A DNA stretch of 64,000 nucleotides from G965276675 sp965276675 (GCA_965276675.1 OZ255624.1:1054001-1118000), one strand, 5' to 3'; shown: positions 7,192 through 15,251, counted from the first letter of the stretch. Notes: a model not told the origin generated them from the letters alone. Translations and numbers: made by a program.

Positions 7192-8304
7192 GTGAGCGCG
7201 ATACTTCCCATCCTTCAGCCGACAGAGCTGACCTCTATACAACAGCCCAAGCTCTGGCGGCCGCGACGCGTGCTGGTGACGCTGGAAGCTCTTCAGTGGG
7301 AGCACGGGCGGGCGATGCTGGAGCGTGCTGCTGGCTTTGGCGCGGAGGTAGTCCGGCTCAAGCAGAATCGGCTGACCGGGCTCTCTGGCGACGATGCACA
7401 GAAGGTTTATGCGGGCGCGAAGACGACTCTGGCGATCGTCACCGCGCCACCGGGCCAGCGCAAGCTGCAGCCCATTCCACCGAGTGCCGACTGGCAGTTC
7501 CACCTGGCGCAGGGCTGTCCGGCACACTGCCAATACTGCTATCTAGCGGGATCGTTGAGCGGGCCGCCGGTGACGCGCGCGTATGCGAACCTGCCTGAGA
7601 TCCTAGACGGCCTTAAGGAATATCTGGGCCGCGGGACAGTGACTTCCAGATCGTTGCGGCGCGCAGACGAGGGCACGACCTTCGAGGCCTCTTGCTATAC
7701 AGACCCGCTTGGGATCGAGCACCTGACGGGATCGCTAGCGGAGACCATCCGCTTCTTCGGCGCGTGGGATGCGCCAGTGCAGCTGCGCTGGACGACGAAG
7801 TTCGACGGCGTGGGTCCGCTGTGGGGGCTGGAACACGGCGGTCGGACGCGGGCCCGCTTCTCCGTAAATGCGGCGCCAGTGGCGCGAAGCTTTGAGGGTG
7901 GGACAGCGTCGGTTACGAATCGGCTGGGAGCGATGCGGGCGATGGCGAAAGCCGGTTATCGGATAGGTCTGACGGTAGCGCCGGTGATGCCGGTCGAGAA
8001 CTGGCGGGAGGAGTATGCAGATTTATTTGCGCGAGCCGCTCAAGCTCTGGAGGGCATTGCCGATACAGATCTTACGATCGAGTTGATTACGCACCGGTTT
8101 ACGCCAGGGTCGAAGGAGATGCTGCTGGGCTGGTATCCTAAAACGCCGCTCGAAATGGAGGAGTCGCTGCGCACGCAGAAGCGAAACAAGTTCGGGTCGT
8201 TTAAGTACGTGTATCCGAAAGAGCAGATGACGGAAATGCGGAGGTGGTTCGAGCGGAAGATTGCGGAGCTGCTGCCGGGAGCGCGGGTTCTTTACTGGAC
8301 GTGA
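7192..8304 (+). CDS. SPL-family radical SAM protein
   Basis: The 370-residue product carries the radical SAM cluster motif CPAHCQYC with Cys at 109, 113 and 116, which bind a 4Fe-4S cluster. The surrounding WQFHLAQGCPAHCQYCYLAG matches the spore-photoproduct-lyase group. In spore formers that enzyme repairs a thymine UV lesion. Here no sporulation gene is nearby, so a DNA-repair role is possible but not shown. The start is GTG at 7192; the ribosome site is weak and the start is uncertain. Its 3' end overlaps the convergent PIN-domain gene by 13 bases. Confidence 0.82.
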   Translation: MSAILPILQPTELTSIQQPKLWRPRRVLVTLEALQWEHGRAMLERAAGFGAEVVRLKQNRLTGLSGDDAQKVYAGAKTTLAIVTAPPGQRKLQPIPPSADWQFHLAQGCPAHCQYCYLAGSLSGPPVTRAYANLPEILDGLKEYLGRGTVTSRSLRRADEGTTFEASCYTDPLGIEHLTGSLAETIRFFGAWDAPVQLRWTTKFDGVGPLWGLEHGGRTRARFSVNAAPVARSFEGGTASVTNRLGAMRAMAKAGYRIGLTVAPVMPVENWREEYADLFARAAQALEGIADTDLTIELITHRFTPGSKEMLLGWYPKTPLEMEESLRTQKRNKFGSFKYVYPKEQMTEMRRWFERKIAELLPGARVLYWT

Positions 8305-8714
8305 GTAAGGTGGAGTTCCGGAAAGTCTTGCTCGTACCTTTTGCTGTCCAAGGTCATGAGACGTTCGGCCTGCAACAGAGCATGCGCACCGATGATGAAG
8401 TCAGCCAGGAGCCGGCGTGGTTCGATACTAGAGGAACGTCTTCGGCGAATAGCGTACTGAGAATAACGAAGTCCGGCTTGCTTCCAAACAGCATTCGATA
8501 AATTGAAGTCGGCAAGTATGCCGGTATCGTCGAGGAAGCGGGTTAGGAAGCTCTCATCCGCGCGCGGGTAGGCGAGGAGTTCTGAGTAAACTGGGGCAGA
8601 GATGACCAGACCGCCTGCCTGCCGCGCGCTTTGGAGTTCCTGCAAGATGCGTGGTGTGGAGGCCTCACGAGAGAGGAGTGCGGAGAGGACGTTTGTGTCG
8701 AGGGCCGTCCTCAT
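8292..8714 (-). CDS. vapC: PIN-domain ribonuclease toxin (VapC-like)
   Basis: The 140-residue protein is a PIN domain: TALDTNVLSALL at the start and the four expected acidic residues Asp6, Glu45, Asp105 and Asp123. These normally bind metal ions for RNA cleavage. It is encoded directly after an AbrB-type antitoxin gene with a four-base ATGA overlap, the classical VapBC layout. In such pairs the toxin is held inactive by the antitoxin. The target RNA is unknown. Its end overlaps the convergent radical SAM gene by 13 bases. It is of normal length and shows no damage. Confidence 0.88.
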   Translation of the reverse strand: MRTALDTNVLSALLSREASTPRILQELQSARQAGGLVISAPVYSELLAYPRADESFLTRFLDDTGILADFNLSNAVWKQAGLRYSQYAIRRRRSSSIEPRRLLADFIIGAHALLQAERLMTLDSKRYEQDFPELHLTHVQ

Positions 8715-8962
8715 GCCTTTTCAGGATCATCCTCGTCCCGCATCTCCGCAACCCAGTGGTTGATCTCGTCTCGAGTAGAGAAGGCCGGAAGTGCGCCGGC
8801 ATACTTCTCGAATGGGTTCACTGCGGAAGCCGCTGGCCTCAAAATTGTCTTCTCGCCTTCAATTACGAAAACGACGCGGTCTCCCTCGTGCAGCCCTAGA
8901 CGTTGGCGGATGGCTAAGGGGATTGTGACCTGACCTTTGCTGCTGATCATGCTAGTATGCAT
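8711..8962 (-). CDS. vapB: AbrB/MazE-fold antitoxin (VapB-like)
   Basis: This 83-residue protein has the SpoVT-AbrB swapped-hairpin DNA-binding domain, seen as ISSKGQVTIPLAIRQRLGL and GDRVVFVIEG near the N-terminus. An acidic C-terminal tail (EMRDEDDPEKA) probably wraps the toxin. The ATG at 8962 is chosen because AAGGAG stands seven bases upstream; an in-frame start at 9028 would add 22 residues with no family similarity. It overlaps vapC by four bases. Such antitoxins normally repress their own promoter, and an inverted repeat covers the ribosome-site region just upstream. Confidence 0.87.
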   Translation of the reverse strand: MHTSMISSKGQVTIPLAIRQRLGLHEGDRVVFVIEGEKTILRPAASAVNPFEKYAGALPAFSTRDEINHWVAEMRDEDDPEKA

Positions 8963-8964
8963 AT

Positions 8965-8989
8965 CTTTACTCCTTACCTGCAAGTAAAG
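8965..8989. promoter_or_regulatory. Inverted repeat upstream of the antitoxin gene, possible operator
   Basis: CTTTAC (8965-8970) and GTAAAG (8984-8989) form six-base arms around a 13-base centre that contains the Shine-Dalgarno site. AbrB-type antitoxins often autoregulate through such dyads. The arms are short and could be chance. Confidence 0.35.
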
Positions 8990-9021
8990 AATAGCATAAG
9001 TTAGCCGCTGAATAAACAAAA

Positions 9022-10446
9022 TCAGCACTCGATGACATTCAGGGCTAGGCCGCCGAGCGAGGTTTCCTTGTAGCGGGACTGCATGTCGAGGCCGGTCTCG
9101 TACATAGTTTTGATAACCTGGTCGAGCGAGACCTTGTGCTCGTCCAGCTCGGCGAAGGCCATGCGGCAGGCGTGCACGGCTTTGACTGCGCCCATGGCGT
9201 TGCGTTCGATGCAGGGGATCTGCACCAGGCCGCCGATGGGATCGCAGGTCATGCCCAGGTTATGCTCCATGCCGATCTCGGCTGCGTGTTCGATCTGGGC
9301 ATTGGTGCCGCCCATGGCAGCCGCCAAGCCGCCGGCGGCCATGGAGCAGGCTACGCCGACCTCGCCCTGGCAGCCGACCTCGGCGCCTGAGATAGACGCG
9401 TTCTCCTTATAAAGGATACCGATCGCGCCCGAGGTGAGAAAGTAGCGGATGAGGCCTTCGTCGCTCGCCTCGGGCACGAAGTTGCGATAGTAGTGAGCTA
9501 CGGCGGGCACCACGCCCGCAGCGCCGTTGGTAGGCGCGGTGACCACGCGCCCGCCGGCGGCGTTTTCTTCGTTGACGGCCATGGCGTAGATCGTCACCCA
9601 GTCGAGTGGCGCCAGTGGATCACCCGTGCCTTTGCCCGCTGCTTCGCTCGCCTCCAGCCGTTCGGCGAGGCGATGGGCGCGGCGGCGGACCTTCAGTCCT
9701 CCGGGCAGAATGCCTTCGGTGGCCATGCCGCGGGCGACGCAGGCCTGCATTACCGCCCAGAAGCGCAGGATGCCGTTCCGGACCTCTGCTTCAGCATCAG
9801 GACCAAAGCGTCGCGCACACTCATTGCGCAGCATAAGCTCGCTGACCGAGAGGCTGTCGGCTGCCGCCATCTCCATCAGCTCCGCTGCGTTGCGAAAGGG
9901 ATATGGAAGCGCGGTGGTGGTCATCACGGGTGCGTTGTCCAGCCCGGCGCCATCTTCACCGGTACTGTCTTCGATGATGAAGCCGCCGCCGATCGAGAAA
10001 TACACCTGAGCCAGTAGGAGCTGGCCCGCGGCGGCGAAGGCGGAAAAACGGAGTCCGTTGGGGTGATGGGTGTGTGCTCCCGGCGGAAGCATCTGGTCGC
10101 GGTGGAAGAGGAGGTGCTCCCGCTCGTGAAAGGGAATGGGATGGCGGCCCAGGAGCGCCAGTGTTCCTGTCGCGCGGACCTCCTGGACCTTCCCGTCGAC
10201 CAGCGCGGGATCGACGGTGCTGGGCTCCTCGCCCAGCAGTCCAAGAAGGACGGCGCGGTCGGTAGCGTGGCCGATGCCCGTCAGGGCGAGTGAGCCATAG
10301 AGCTCGGCCCGAAGCTCGGCGACGTTATCGAGGCAATGCCGTGCGTCGAGCGAGGCAACGAAGGTGCGTGCAGCGCGCATGGGCCCCATGGTGTGAGAAC
10401 TGGAAGGGCCGATGCCTATTTTGAAGAGATCGAAGATGCTTGTCAT
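9022..10446 (-). CDS. sdaA: L-serine dehydratase (deaminase), iron-sulfur dependent
   Basis: The 474-residue enzyme converts L-serine to pyruvate and ammonia using a 4Fe-4S cluster. The N-terminal GIGPSSSHTMGP motif and the C-terminal cysteine regions GCQGEVGVACSMAAG and MTCDPIGGLVQIPCIERNAMG match the single-chain family. The start at 10446 is chosen because the protein then begins MTSIFDLFKIGIGPSSSH, the standard family start. A longer in-frame extension to 10662 reads into the divergent comM upstream region and looks spurious. The gene is monocistronic and divergent from comM. Confidence 0.93.
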   Translation of the reverse strand: MTSIFDLFKIGIGPSSSHTMGPMRAARTFVASLDARHCLDNVAELRAELYGSLALTGIGHATDRAVLLGLLGEEPSTVDPALVDGKVQEVRATGTLALLGRHPIPFHEREHLLFHRDQMLPPGAHTHHPNGLRFSAFAAAGQLLLAQVYFSIGGGFIIEDSTGEDGAGLDNAPVMTTTALPYPFRNAAELMEMAAADSLSVSELMLRNECARRFGPDAEAEVRNGILRFWAVMQACVARGMATEGILPGGLKVRRRAHRLAERLEASEAAGKGTGDPLAPLDWVTIYAMAVNEENAAGGRVVTAPTNGAAGVVPAVAHYYRNFVPEASDEGLIRYFLTSGAIGILYKENASISGAEVGCQGEVGVACSMAAGGLAAAMGGTNAQIEHAAEIGMEHNLGMTCDPIGGLVQIPCIERNAMGAVKAVHACRMAFAELDEHKVSLDQVIKTMYETGLDMQSRYKETSLGGLALNVIEC

Positions 10447-10609
10447 ACCACCCAGAGACTTGTCAGACGACCGAGTAGTGTAGCGCCCACATGTTGTGCG
10501 TGTCGCGCAGCGGGCAGGTGCGCATCTCTGCAACCTTTGTGGCCTGTGTTCCCCAGCGGGTTGCGGGCTATACTCGGCGGGTTCGCAGGGGAAAGAAGAC
10601 CAGGCAAGC

Positions 10610-12163
10610 ATGATGTTCAAAGTTTTGAGCGCGGCAGTATATGGGATCGACGCGCACATCATTGATGTTGAGGTGGACTTTTCCTGTATTCAGGCGAAGG
10701 AAGATATCTTTCACACCGTAGGATTGCCGGATGCGGCGGTGCGGGAGAGCCGGGATCGTGTACGGGCCGCGATTAAGAACTCTGGCTTCTCCATCCCGCC
10801 CACGCACATCACCATCAATCTGGCTCCGGCCGATCTCAAAAAAGAGGGATCGGGCTTCGACCTGCCGATTGCCGTCGGCATCCTCGGCGCGTATGGAGCG
10901 CTGCAGAATCAAGACCTGAGCAGCTTCCTGATGATTGGCGAACTGGGACTGGACGGGAGCGTTCGGGCAGTTCCCGGGATGCTGCCGATTGCGGTAGCGG
11001 CGAAGCAGCGGGGCATCACCCACCTGATCGTTCCGGCAACGAATGCACCTGAGGCTGCTGTGGTCGAGGGGATCAATGTGTACCCGGTGAAGTCGTTGCA
11101 GGATGCTCGAGAGCTGGTGAACGCAGCAGTCAACGGCGGCATCCAGGCTCAGCCGTTCAAAGTAGCGGCAACGACGATGCTCGACGAACTCCAGCATTTC
11201 CCGTCCGACTTCAAGGACGTGCGCGGGCAGACGACGGCGAAGCGAGCGCTGGAGGTAGCGGCCGCCGGTGGTCATAATATCCTGATGATTGGACCGCCGG
11301 GTTCCGGAAAGACCATGCTGGCAAAACGGCTGCCTTCGATCCTGACGCCGTTGCGCTTCGCGGAGGCACTAGAGACGACGAAGATCCATTCCGTCGCTGG
11401 GGCTTTGGACGCCGACGCCGGGCTGGTGACACAGCGACCTTTTCGTTCGCCGCACCATACGATCTCTGACGCAGGGCTGATCGGCGGTGGCGCGGTTCCC
11501 CGGCCGGGTGAGGTCTCGTTGGCGCACAATGGCGTGCTCTTTCTGGATGAGCTGCCGGAGTTTCCGCGCAACGTGCTGGAGGTGATGCGCCAGCCGCTGG
11601 AAGACGGCACCGTGACCATTGCGCGAGCGTCAATGTCGCTCAGCTTTCCGGCACGGTTTATGTTGGCGGCGGCAATGAATCCGTGTCCGTGCGGGTACTT
11701 CAACGATAAGTCGCGCGAGTGCCTGTGTACGCCACCGATGATGCAGCGCTACGTTTCACGAGTTTCCGGGCCGCTGTTGGACCGCATCGACATCCATATC
11801 GAAGTGCCAGCGGTGCAGTATCGCGAACTGCGAGGCGGGCAGGCGAGCGAGGGTTCTGAGCAAATTCGCGAGAGGGTGCTCCGGGCACGGGAGCGTCAGC
11901 ACGAGCGACTCAAAGGAGAGAAGATCTACTCCAATGCGCAGATGAGTACGCGGCAGATTCGGACATATTGCGAGTTGCCAGTCGATGCCGAGCGGCTGCT
12001 GGAGCGCGCGATGCAACAACAGGGCTTAAGCGCGCGGGCGCACGACAGGATCCTCAAGGTTGCGCGCACGATCGCCGATCTGGAGGGAGTTCCAAACGTG
12101 GCCGTAAGCCATCTGGCGGAGGCGATCCAGTACCGCACGCTGGACCGGAACTACTGGAACTGA
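10610..12163 (+). CDS. comM: YifB/ComM-family AAA+ ATPase (Mg-chelatase-like)
   Basis: The 517-residue protein has the YifB/ComM layout. An N-terminal Lon-S16-like domain (about 20-175) comes first. The AAA+ module carries the Walker A sequence GPPGSGKTML (near 228) and the motifs HHTISDAGLIGGG, PRPGEVSLAHNGVLFLDE and MNPCPCGYF. A Mg-chelatase C-terminal domain closes the protein. ComM promotes branch migration during natural transformation in Vibrio and Haemophilus; whether this organism is transformable is unknown. Two adjacent ATGs (10610, 10613) are possible starts. Further in-frame extension to 10496 has no family similarity. Confidence 0.9.
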   Translation: MMFKVLSAAVYGIDAHIIDVEVDFSCIQAKEDIFHTVGLPDAAVRESRDRVRAAIKNSGFSIPPTHITINLAPADLKKEGSGFDLPIAVGILGAYGALQNQDLSSFLMIGELGLDGSVRAVPGMLPIAVAAKQRGITHLIVPATNAPEAAVVEGINVYPVKSLQDARELVNAAVNGGIQAQPFKVAATTMLDELQHFPSDFKDVRGQTTAKRALEVAAAGGHNILMIGPPGSGKTMLAKRLPSILTPLRFAEALETTKIHSVAGALDADAGLVTQRPFRSPHHTISDAGLIGGGAVPRPGEVSLAHNGVLFLDELPEFPRNVLEVMRQPLEDGTVTIARASMSLSFPARFMLAAAMNPCPCGYFNDKSRECLCTPPMMQRYVSRVSGPLLDRIDIHIEVPAVQYRELRGGQASEGSEQIRERVLRARERQHERLKGEKIYSNAQMSTRQIRTYCELPVDAERLLERAMQQQGLSARAHDRILKVARTIADLEGVPNVAVSHLAEAIQYRTLDRNYWN

Positions 12164-12236
12164 GGGTTTCCCTCTGCTGGGGTGCCAAAACCTTCCACTT
12201 ACGGGAGAAATTCCGTGAAATCTATGAAAAAAGGTG

Positions 12237-12265
12237 TTGACCTGTCCGTTCAAACGAGTTAACTT
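12237..12265 (+). promoter_or_regulatory. Candidate sigma-70 promoter of the structured RNA / rpoZ-rho region
   Basis: TTGACC (12237-12242) is followed after 17 bases by TAACTT (12260-12265). The predicted start, near 12272, coincides with the first base of a stable hairpin. Confidence 0.5.
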
Positions 12266-12271
12266 CTGTAT

Positions 12272-12433
12272 TGCCAAGAAGAGATGGCCGCTTGGCAGCC
12301 GCGGGTTAGCAGACTTTGCTGGCCGCGCACATGTTAGCTGGGAGCGCTTCACCCAAGGTCAAGCTTCCGTGGAAGAGGCAGCAAAAGCTGCTCACCAGAG
12401 CAAAGCAGGACACTCTGCTTTGCTGTTCAGCAA
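12272..12433 (+). ncRNA. Candidate structured RNA: small RNA or leader of rpoZ-rho
   Basis: About 160 bases contain consecutive stable hairpins. These are TGCCAAG/CTTGGCA (12272-12297), a GC-rich stem at 12301-12326, GCAGC-AAAA-GCTGC (12378-12391) and a perfect ten-base stem AGCAAAGCAG/CTGCTTTGCT (12399-12424). The arm AGCAAAG at 12399-12405 can also pair with an earlier copy of CTTTGCT at 12314-12320. The 3' arm of the last hairpin can instead fold onto AGCAA at 12429-12433. No open frame fills it and it matches no known RNA family that I recognise. No clear T tract follows, so it may be either a separate small RNA or the 5' leader of the rpoZ-like gene. Confidence 0.4.
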
Positions 12434-12588
12434 GACAATTTGTTAGCACATGAAAGTACGACGTGCTTTGTATCGTTTACATGCATGACACGTCTATCAC
12501 TTAAACAACAATGATCGGCAGTGCAGCGTCCAAGTTTGTAACTAAGGTGGGCGACTATGCGATTACGGTCAATGGAAGGGGAATAATC

Positions 12589-12813
12589 ATGCGTTCGGAT
12601 CTGATTTTTGGGGCACTTACCCACATGTCGAACCGCTATCAACTGTGTCAATTAGCGTCCAAAGCAACGCGAAAACTGCACAAGCCGAATACCCGGCTAC
12701 AGGACACAACCAATGATGTATTAGTGCGGTTTCAGGAAACCAGTCCAATCCTGCCGAGTAGTAACTCGGTGCAGTCCATCAACGAGCAGGTCCCGGAGCG
12801 CCGCGCAGCTTAA
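12589..12813 (+). CDS. rpoZ: RNA polymerase omega-subunit-like protein
   Basis: The 74-residue protein begins MRSDLIFGALTHMSNRYQ and contains LASKATRKLHKPNTR and TTNDVLVRF. The NRY...L..A.KA.RK arrangement followed by TTN resembles the conserved core of RNA polymerase omega (NRF.L...A..RAR...), which helps assemble the beta-prime subunit. The likeness is moderate and the identification rests partly on general recall of acidobacterial omega proteins. The ATG at 12589 has AAGGGGA seven bases upstream; a start at 12511 in the same frame lacks this. It lies 92 bases before rho and is probably in the same transcript. Confidence 0.6.
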   Translation: MRSDLIFGALTHMSNRYQLCQLASKATRKLHKPNTRLQDTTNDVLVRFQETSPILPSSNSVQSINEQVPERRAA

Positions 12814-12819
12814 GCGCGG

Positions 12820-12900
12820 CCCGCTTCACCCTCTTCTGTACCCACTCCACGTAACCCCCGCTCCTCCCTGTACACTCCCGCAACAACCCCCACCTCAGGT
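12820..12900 (+). promoter_or_regulatory. rho: C-rich, G-poor rut-like leader before rho
   Basis: The roughly 80 bases between the rpoZ-like gene and rho are dominated by C and contain very few Gs. Examples are ACCCTCTTCTGTACCCACTC and CAACAACCCCCACCTC. This composition is the hallmark of Rho utilisation sites. In several bacteria Rho represses its own synthesis by ending transcription in its leader, so an autoregulatory role here is a reasonable inference. Confidence 0.45.
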
Positions 12901-12905
12901 AAAAG

Positions 12906-14156
12906 ATGACTATTTCTGAATTAAAAGAGAAGAACATTACGGAACTCAGCCGCATTGCGCGCACACTGGAGATCCCGGGCGCCAGCGGTTTGCGCAAACA
13001 GGATTTGATCTTCAAGATCCTCCAGGCGCAAAGCGAAAAGGAAGGACACATTTTCGCGGAAGGCGTACTCGAGATACTGCCTGATGGCTACGGCTTTCTC
13101 CGTTCGCCCGATTACAACTACCTTCCGGGTCCCGATGATATTTATGTATCGCCCTCGCAGATTCGTAAGTTTGATCTGAAGACGGGTGACACCATTAGTG
13201 GCAATGTGCGGCCACCCCATGAAGGTGAAAAGTACTTTGCCCTGGTCAAAATCGAAGCCATCAATTTCGAGTCGCCAGAGGAAACCCGCAACAAGATACT
13301 CTTCGACAATCTCACGCCACTGTACCCGCAGGAGCGCATTCGCATGGAGACAATTCATGAGAATGCCAGTGGACGGGTAATGGATCTACTTACGCCCATT
13401 GGTAAGGGTCAGCGCGGTCTTATCGTTGCGCCTCCGCGCACGGGCAAGACCATGCTGCTGCAGACCATCGCTAACTCGGTCACGACCAATCATCCAGAGG
13501 TCGCGCTCATCGTTCTGCTAATCGACGAGCGCCCCGAAGAAGTCACGGACATGCAGCGGTCGGTGAAGGGTGAGGTGATCAGCTCGACCTTTGACGAGCC
13601 GGCAGCCCGCCATGTGCAGGTCGCCGAGATGGTGATCGAAAAGGCCAAGCGGTTGGTCGAGCACAAGCGCGATGTTGTGATTCTGCTGGACTCGATTACG
13701 CGTCTGGCGCGCGCCTACAACACAATTGTGCCGCCGTCCGGCAAGGTACTCTCCGGCGGTGTGGATTCGAATGCGCTGCAGCGGCCCAAGCGCTTCTTTG
13801 GTGCGGCCCGCAATATCGAGGAGGGCGGCTCACTGACAATCATCGCAACCGCGCTGGTGGATACAGGTTCGCGCATGGATGAAGTGATCTTTGAAGAGTT
13901 CAAGGGAACCGGCAATATGGAGGTCATCCTCGATCGCAAGCTGGTCGACAAGCGCGTTTTCCCAGCAATCGACATCCAGCGTTCCGGCACACGTAAAGAA
14001 GAGTTATTGATTCCGAAAGAGGATTTGCAGCGGATCTGGATTTTGCGCAAGGTGCTGAATCCGCTGCCTCCGGTAGAAGCGATGGAGTTGCTGGTTGACC
14101 GGCAAGCCAAGACTCGTAACAATGCTGAGTTTCTGCAGAAGATGAATTCGCTGTAA
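12906..14156 (+). CDS. rho: Transcription termination factor Rho
   Basis: The 416-residue protein is a complete Rho, the hexameric RNA helicase that ends transcripts. The N-terminal Rho-N helices (1-45) are followed by the RNA-binding cold-shock-like domain with DGYGFLRSPDYNYLPGPDD (about 60-78). The ATPase core has Walker A APPRTGKT at 175-182, Walker B in DVVILLDSITRLARAYN, and the Q/R-loop region ending in GTGNMEVILDR. Length is typical of a Rho without insertions. It follows an rpoZ-like gene and a C-rich leader, suggesting autoregulation. A hairpin at 14168-14196 lies after the stop. Confidence 0.97.
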   Translation: MTISELKEKNITELSRIARTLEIPGASGLRKQDLIFKILQAQSEKEGHIFAEGVLEILPDGYGFLRSPDYNYLPGPDDIYVSPSQIRKFDLKTGDTISGNVRPPHEGEKYFALVKIEAINFESPEETRNKILFDNLTPLYPQERIRMETIHENASGRVMDLLTPIGKGQRGLIVAPPRTGKTMLLQTIANSVTTNHPEVALIVLLIDERPEEVTDMQRSVKGEVISSTFDEPAARHVQVAEMVIEKAKRLVEHKRDVVILLDSITRLARAYNTIVPPSGKVLSGGVDSNALQRPKRFFGAARNIEEGGSLTIIATALVDTGSRMDEVIFEEFKGTGNMEVILDRKLVDKRVFPAIDIQRSGTRKEELLIPKEDLQRIWILRKVLNPLPPVEAMELLVDRQAKTRNNAEFLQKMNSL

Positions 14157-14167
14157 GACAGCGAGTT

Positions 14168-14205
14168 AGCAAGTTAGCATATTCGGCTGACTTGCTCCTT
14201 TAATT
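14168..14205 (+). terminator. Terminator hairpin between rho and the convergent gene
   Basis: AGCAAGTTAGC (14168-14178) pairs with GCTGACTTGCT (14186-14196) over 11 bases with one G-U pair and a seven-base loop. A modest T-containing tract follows. Confidence 0.55.
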
Positions 14206-14220
14206 CACCCTTTTTGCGTC

Positions 14221-14613
14221 CTAGCTGTTGTGCTCTGCTTCTAGCTTTTCTTCCTGATACTCTTCGATCTTTTTATACATGCTATCGGGAAACTTCAGGT
14301 CGCGATACACATTGCAGGCATCTGGATTCTCTGGGTTGGGGCAGATGGGGAACTCCTGTTCCTTCTGCCACTGGAGGATGCGGTCGCGCTTCGGCGGATT
14401 GTAACCCTTGGCTTCCACCTGACGGAGCAGCACCTCGATCTTCTCCTGAGACGACCCCGCGCATTTGCTGAGCAGCGCGCTTAGCTCTTCATGGCTCATG
14501 AAGTGACGAGCGACCATCGCTACTGTGAGTTGACCATAGTGGCCGATGTCCTCGCCCCGCTCCAGCGAGTCAAGCAGGTGCGCCATCATTGCATTCTTCC
14601 TCAGCTCTTCCAT
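14221..14613 (-). CDS. Conserved-looking cytoplasmic protein of unknown function
   Basis: This 130-residue acidic protein is not recognised. It has no signal peptide or membrane segment. It contains a helical N-terminal half (MEELRKNAMMAHLLDSL, then MVARHFMSHEELSALL), a PPKRDRILQWQ segment, and a C-terminal part with two Cys (ICPNPENPDACNVYR) and a charged helix. The ATG at 14613 is chosen because GAGGA stands six or seven bases upstream; a longer in-frame start at 14661 has no such site. It converges on rho. Composition is like its neighbours. No function is proposed. Confidence 0.7.
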   Translation of the reverse strand: MEELRKNAMMAHLLDSLERGEDIGHYGQLTVAMVARHFMSHEELSALLSKCAGSSQEKIEVLLRQVEAKGYNPPKRDRILQWQKEQEFPICPNPENPDACNVYRDLKFPDSMYKKIEEYQEEKLEAEHNS

Positions 14614-14742
14614 TCGTATTCCTCTTCCGTGTTCGCCTTTTCTTCTCGTATTGAGACGCAAGACTCGCTGCTTGCGTTGTGAGAGCCGGGCGCAATTCAG
14701 TTTGTGCTTACACTTGACTCACAAAGAAGGGGTTTGGATGCC

Positions 14743-14964
14743 ATGGGCGGTCTGCTCAATATCATGATTGGCTATTTTTTCGGCTTTGCGCTCGGAGTGG
14801 GATGCGCGCTGGCCGTGATGTATACGATTTGGACTGGCGGGTATCGCAAGGCGATTGAGCATTCGCTAATGGTGGAGAAACCAGAGCGCTATCGTACTCT
14901 GCTGACCGCAGCCGTGGCACGCTCCCGAAAACGTGAACAAACGATGTCAGGGATGCCGGAGTAG
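14743..14964 (+). CDS. Small single-span membrane protein, unknown function
   Basis: The 73-residue product begins MGGLLNIMIGYFFGFALGVG and has one hydrophobic segment (about 5-30), followed by a basic, probably cytoplasmic tail (RSRKREQ). AGAAGGGG lies about eleven bases before the chosen ATG. It resembles no family I can name. It is divergent from the upstream unknown gene and is followed after 29 bases by a truncated secreted-protein gene. A longer in-frame start at 14704 is possible but would place polar residues before the membrane segment. Confidence 0.5.
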   Translation: MGGLLNIMIGYFFGFALGVGCALAVMYTIWTGGYRKAIEHSLMVEKPERYRTLLTAAVARSRKREQTMSGMPE

Positions 14965-14993
14965 AAAACCTCGTAATTCCGAAAGGTGGCCAG

Positions 14994-15251
14994 TTGAAGA
15001 AGCAGAGCTGGATGATGTGGAGAGGCGGTGCAGTCCTGACAGCGGCGGCAACTGTGACTCTGGCAGGCGCGTGTGCGCAGACCCGGAAACCGGAGACCCA
15101 AGGGTCTTCAATGCAAAGCCCGGCGACGAAGAGGCAGTCGCTCCCGTCCCTGAGTGAGCCGGCGCTCTCTCCCGACGGACGGGAGATCGCGTTTGTCTCT
15201 GGTGGAGACATCTGGACAGTTGAAGCGAAGTTCTACTCTTCTTTTACCTGA
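14994..15251 (+). pseudogene. Truncated secreted TolB/PD40-type beta-propeller protein (N-terminal remnant)
   Basis: The frame starts at TTG with AAAGGTGG just upstream. It encodes a signal peptide (WRGGAVLTAAATVTLAG), a low-complexity linker and then LSEPALSPDGREIAFVSGGD. The last segment is the first blade of WD40-like TolB/PD40 propellers found in secreted peptidases and amidohydrolases, which usually run to 700-1,100 residues. Here similarity stops at about base 15226, and the frame ends 25 bases later inside the 3' end of the opposite-strand FNT gene. The rest of the gene is missing, so this is the remnant of a deletion or rearrangement. Confidence 0.7.

Noticed and set aside
10447..10662. 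N-terminal extension of sdaA
   Set aside because: The added 72 residues match nothing, and the family start MTSIFDLFKIGIGPSSSH lies at 10446.
12164..12588. tRNA, tmRNA, 4.5S or RNase P RNA in the gap before rpoZ
   Set aside because: No T-loop, CCA end, GGAAGCAGC-type SRP loop or RNase P core motif could be found; described only as an unassigned structured RNA.
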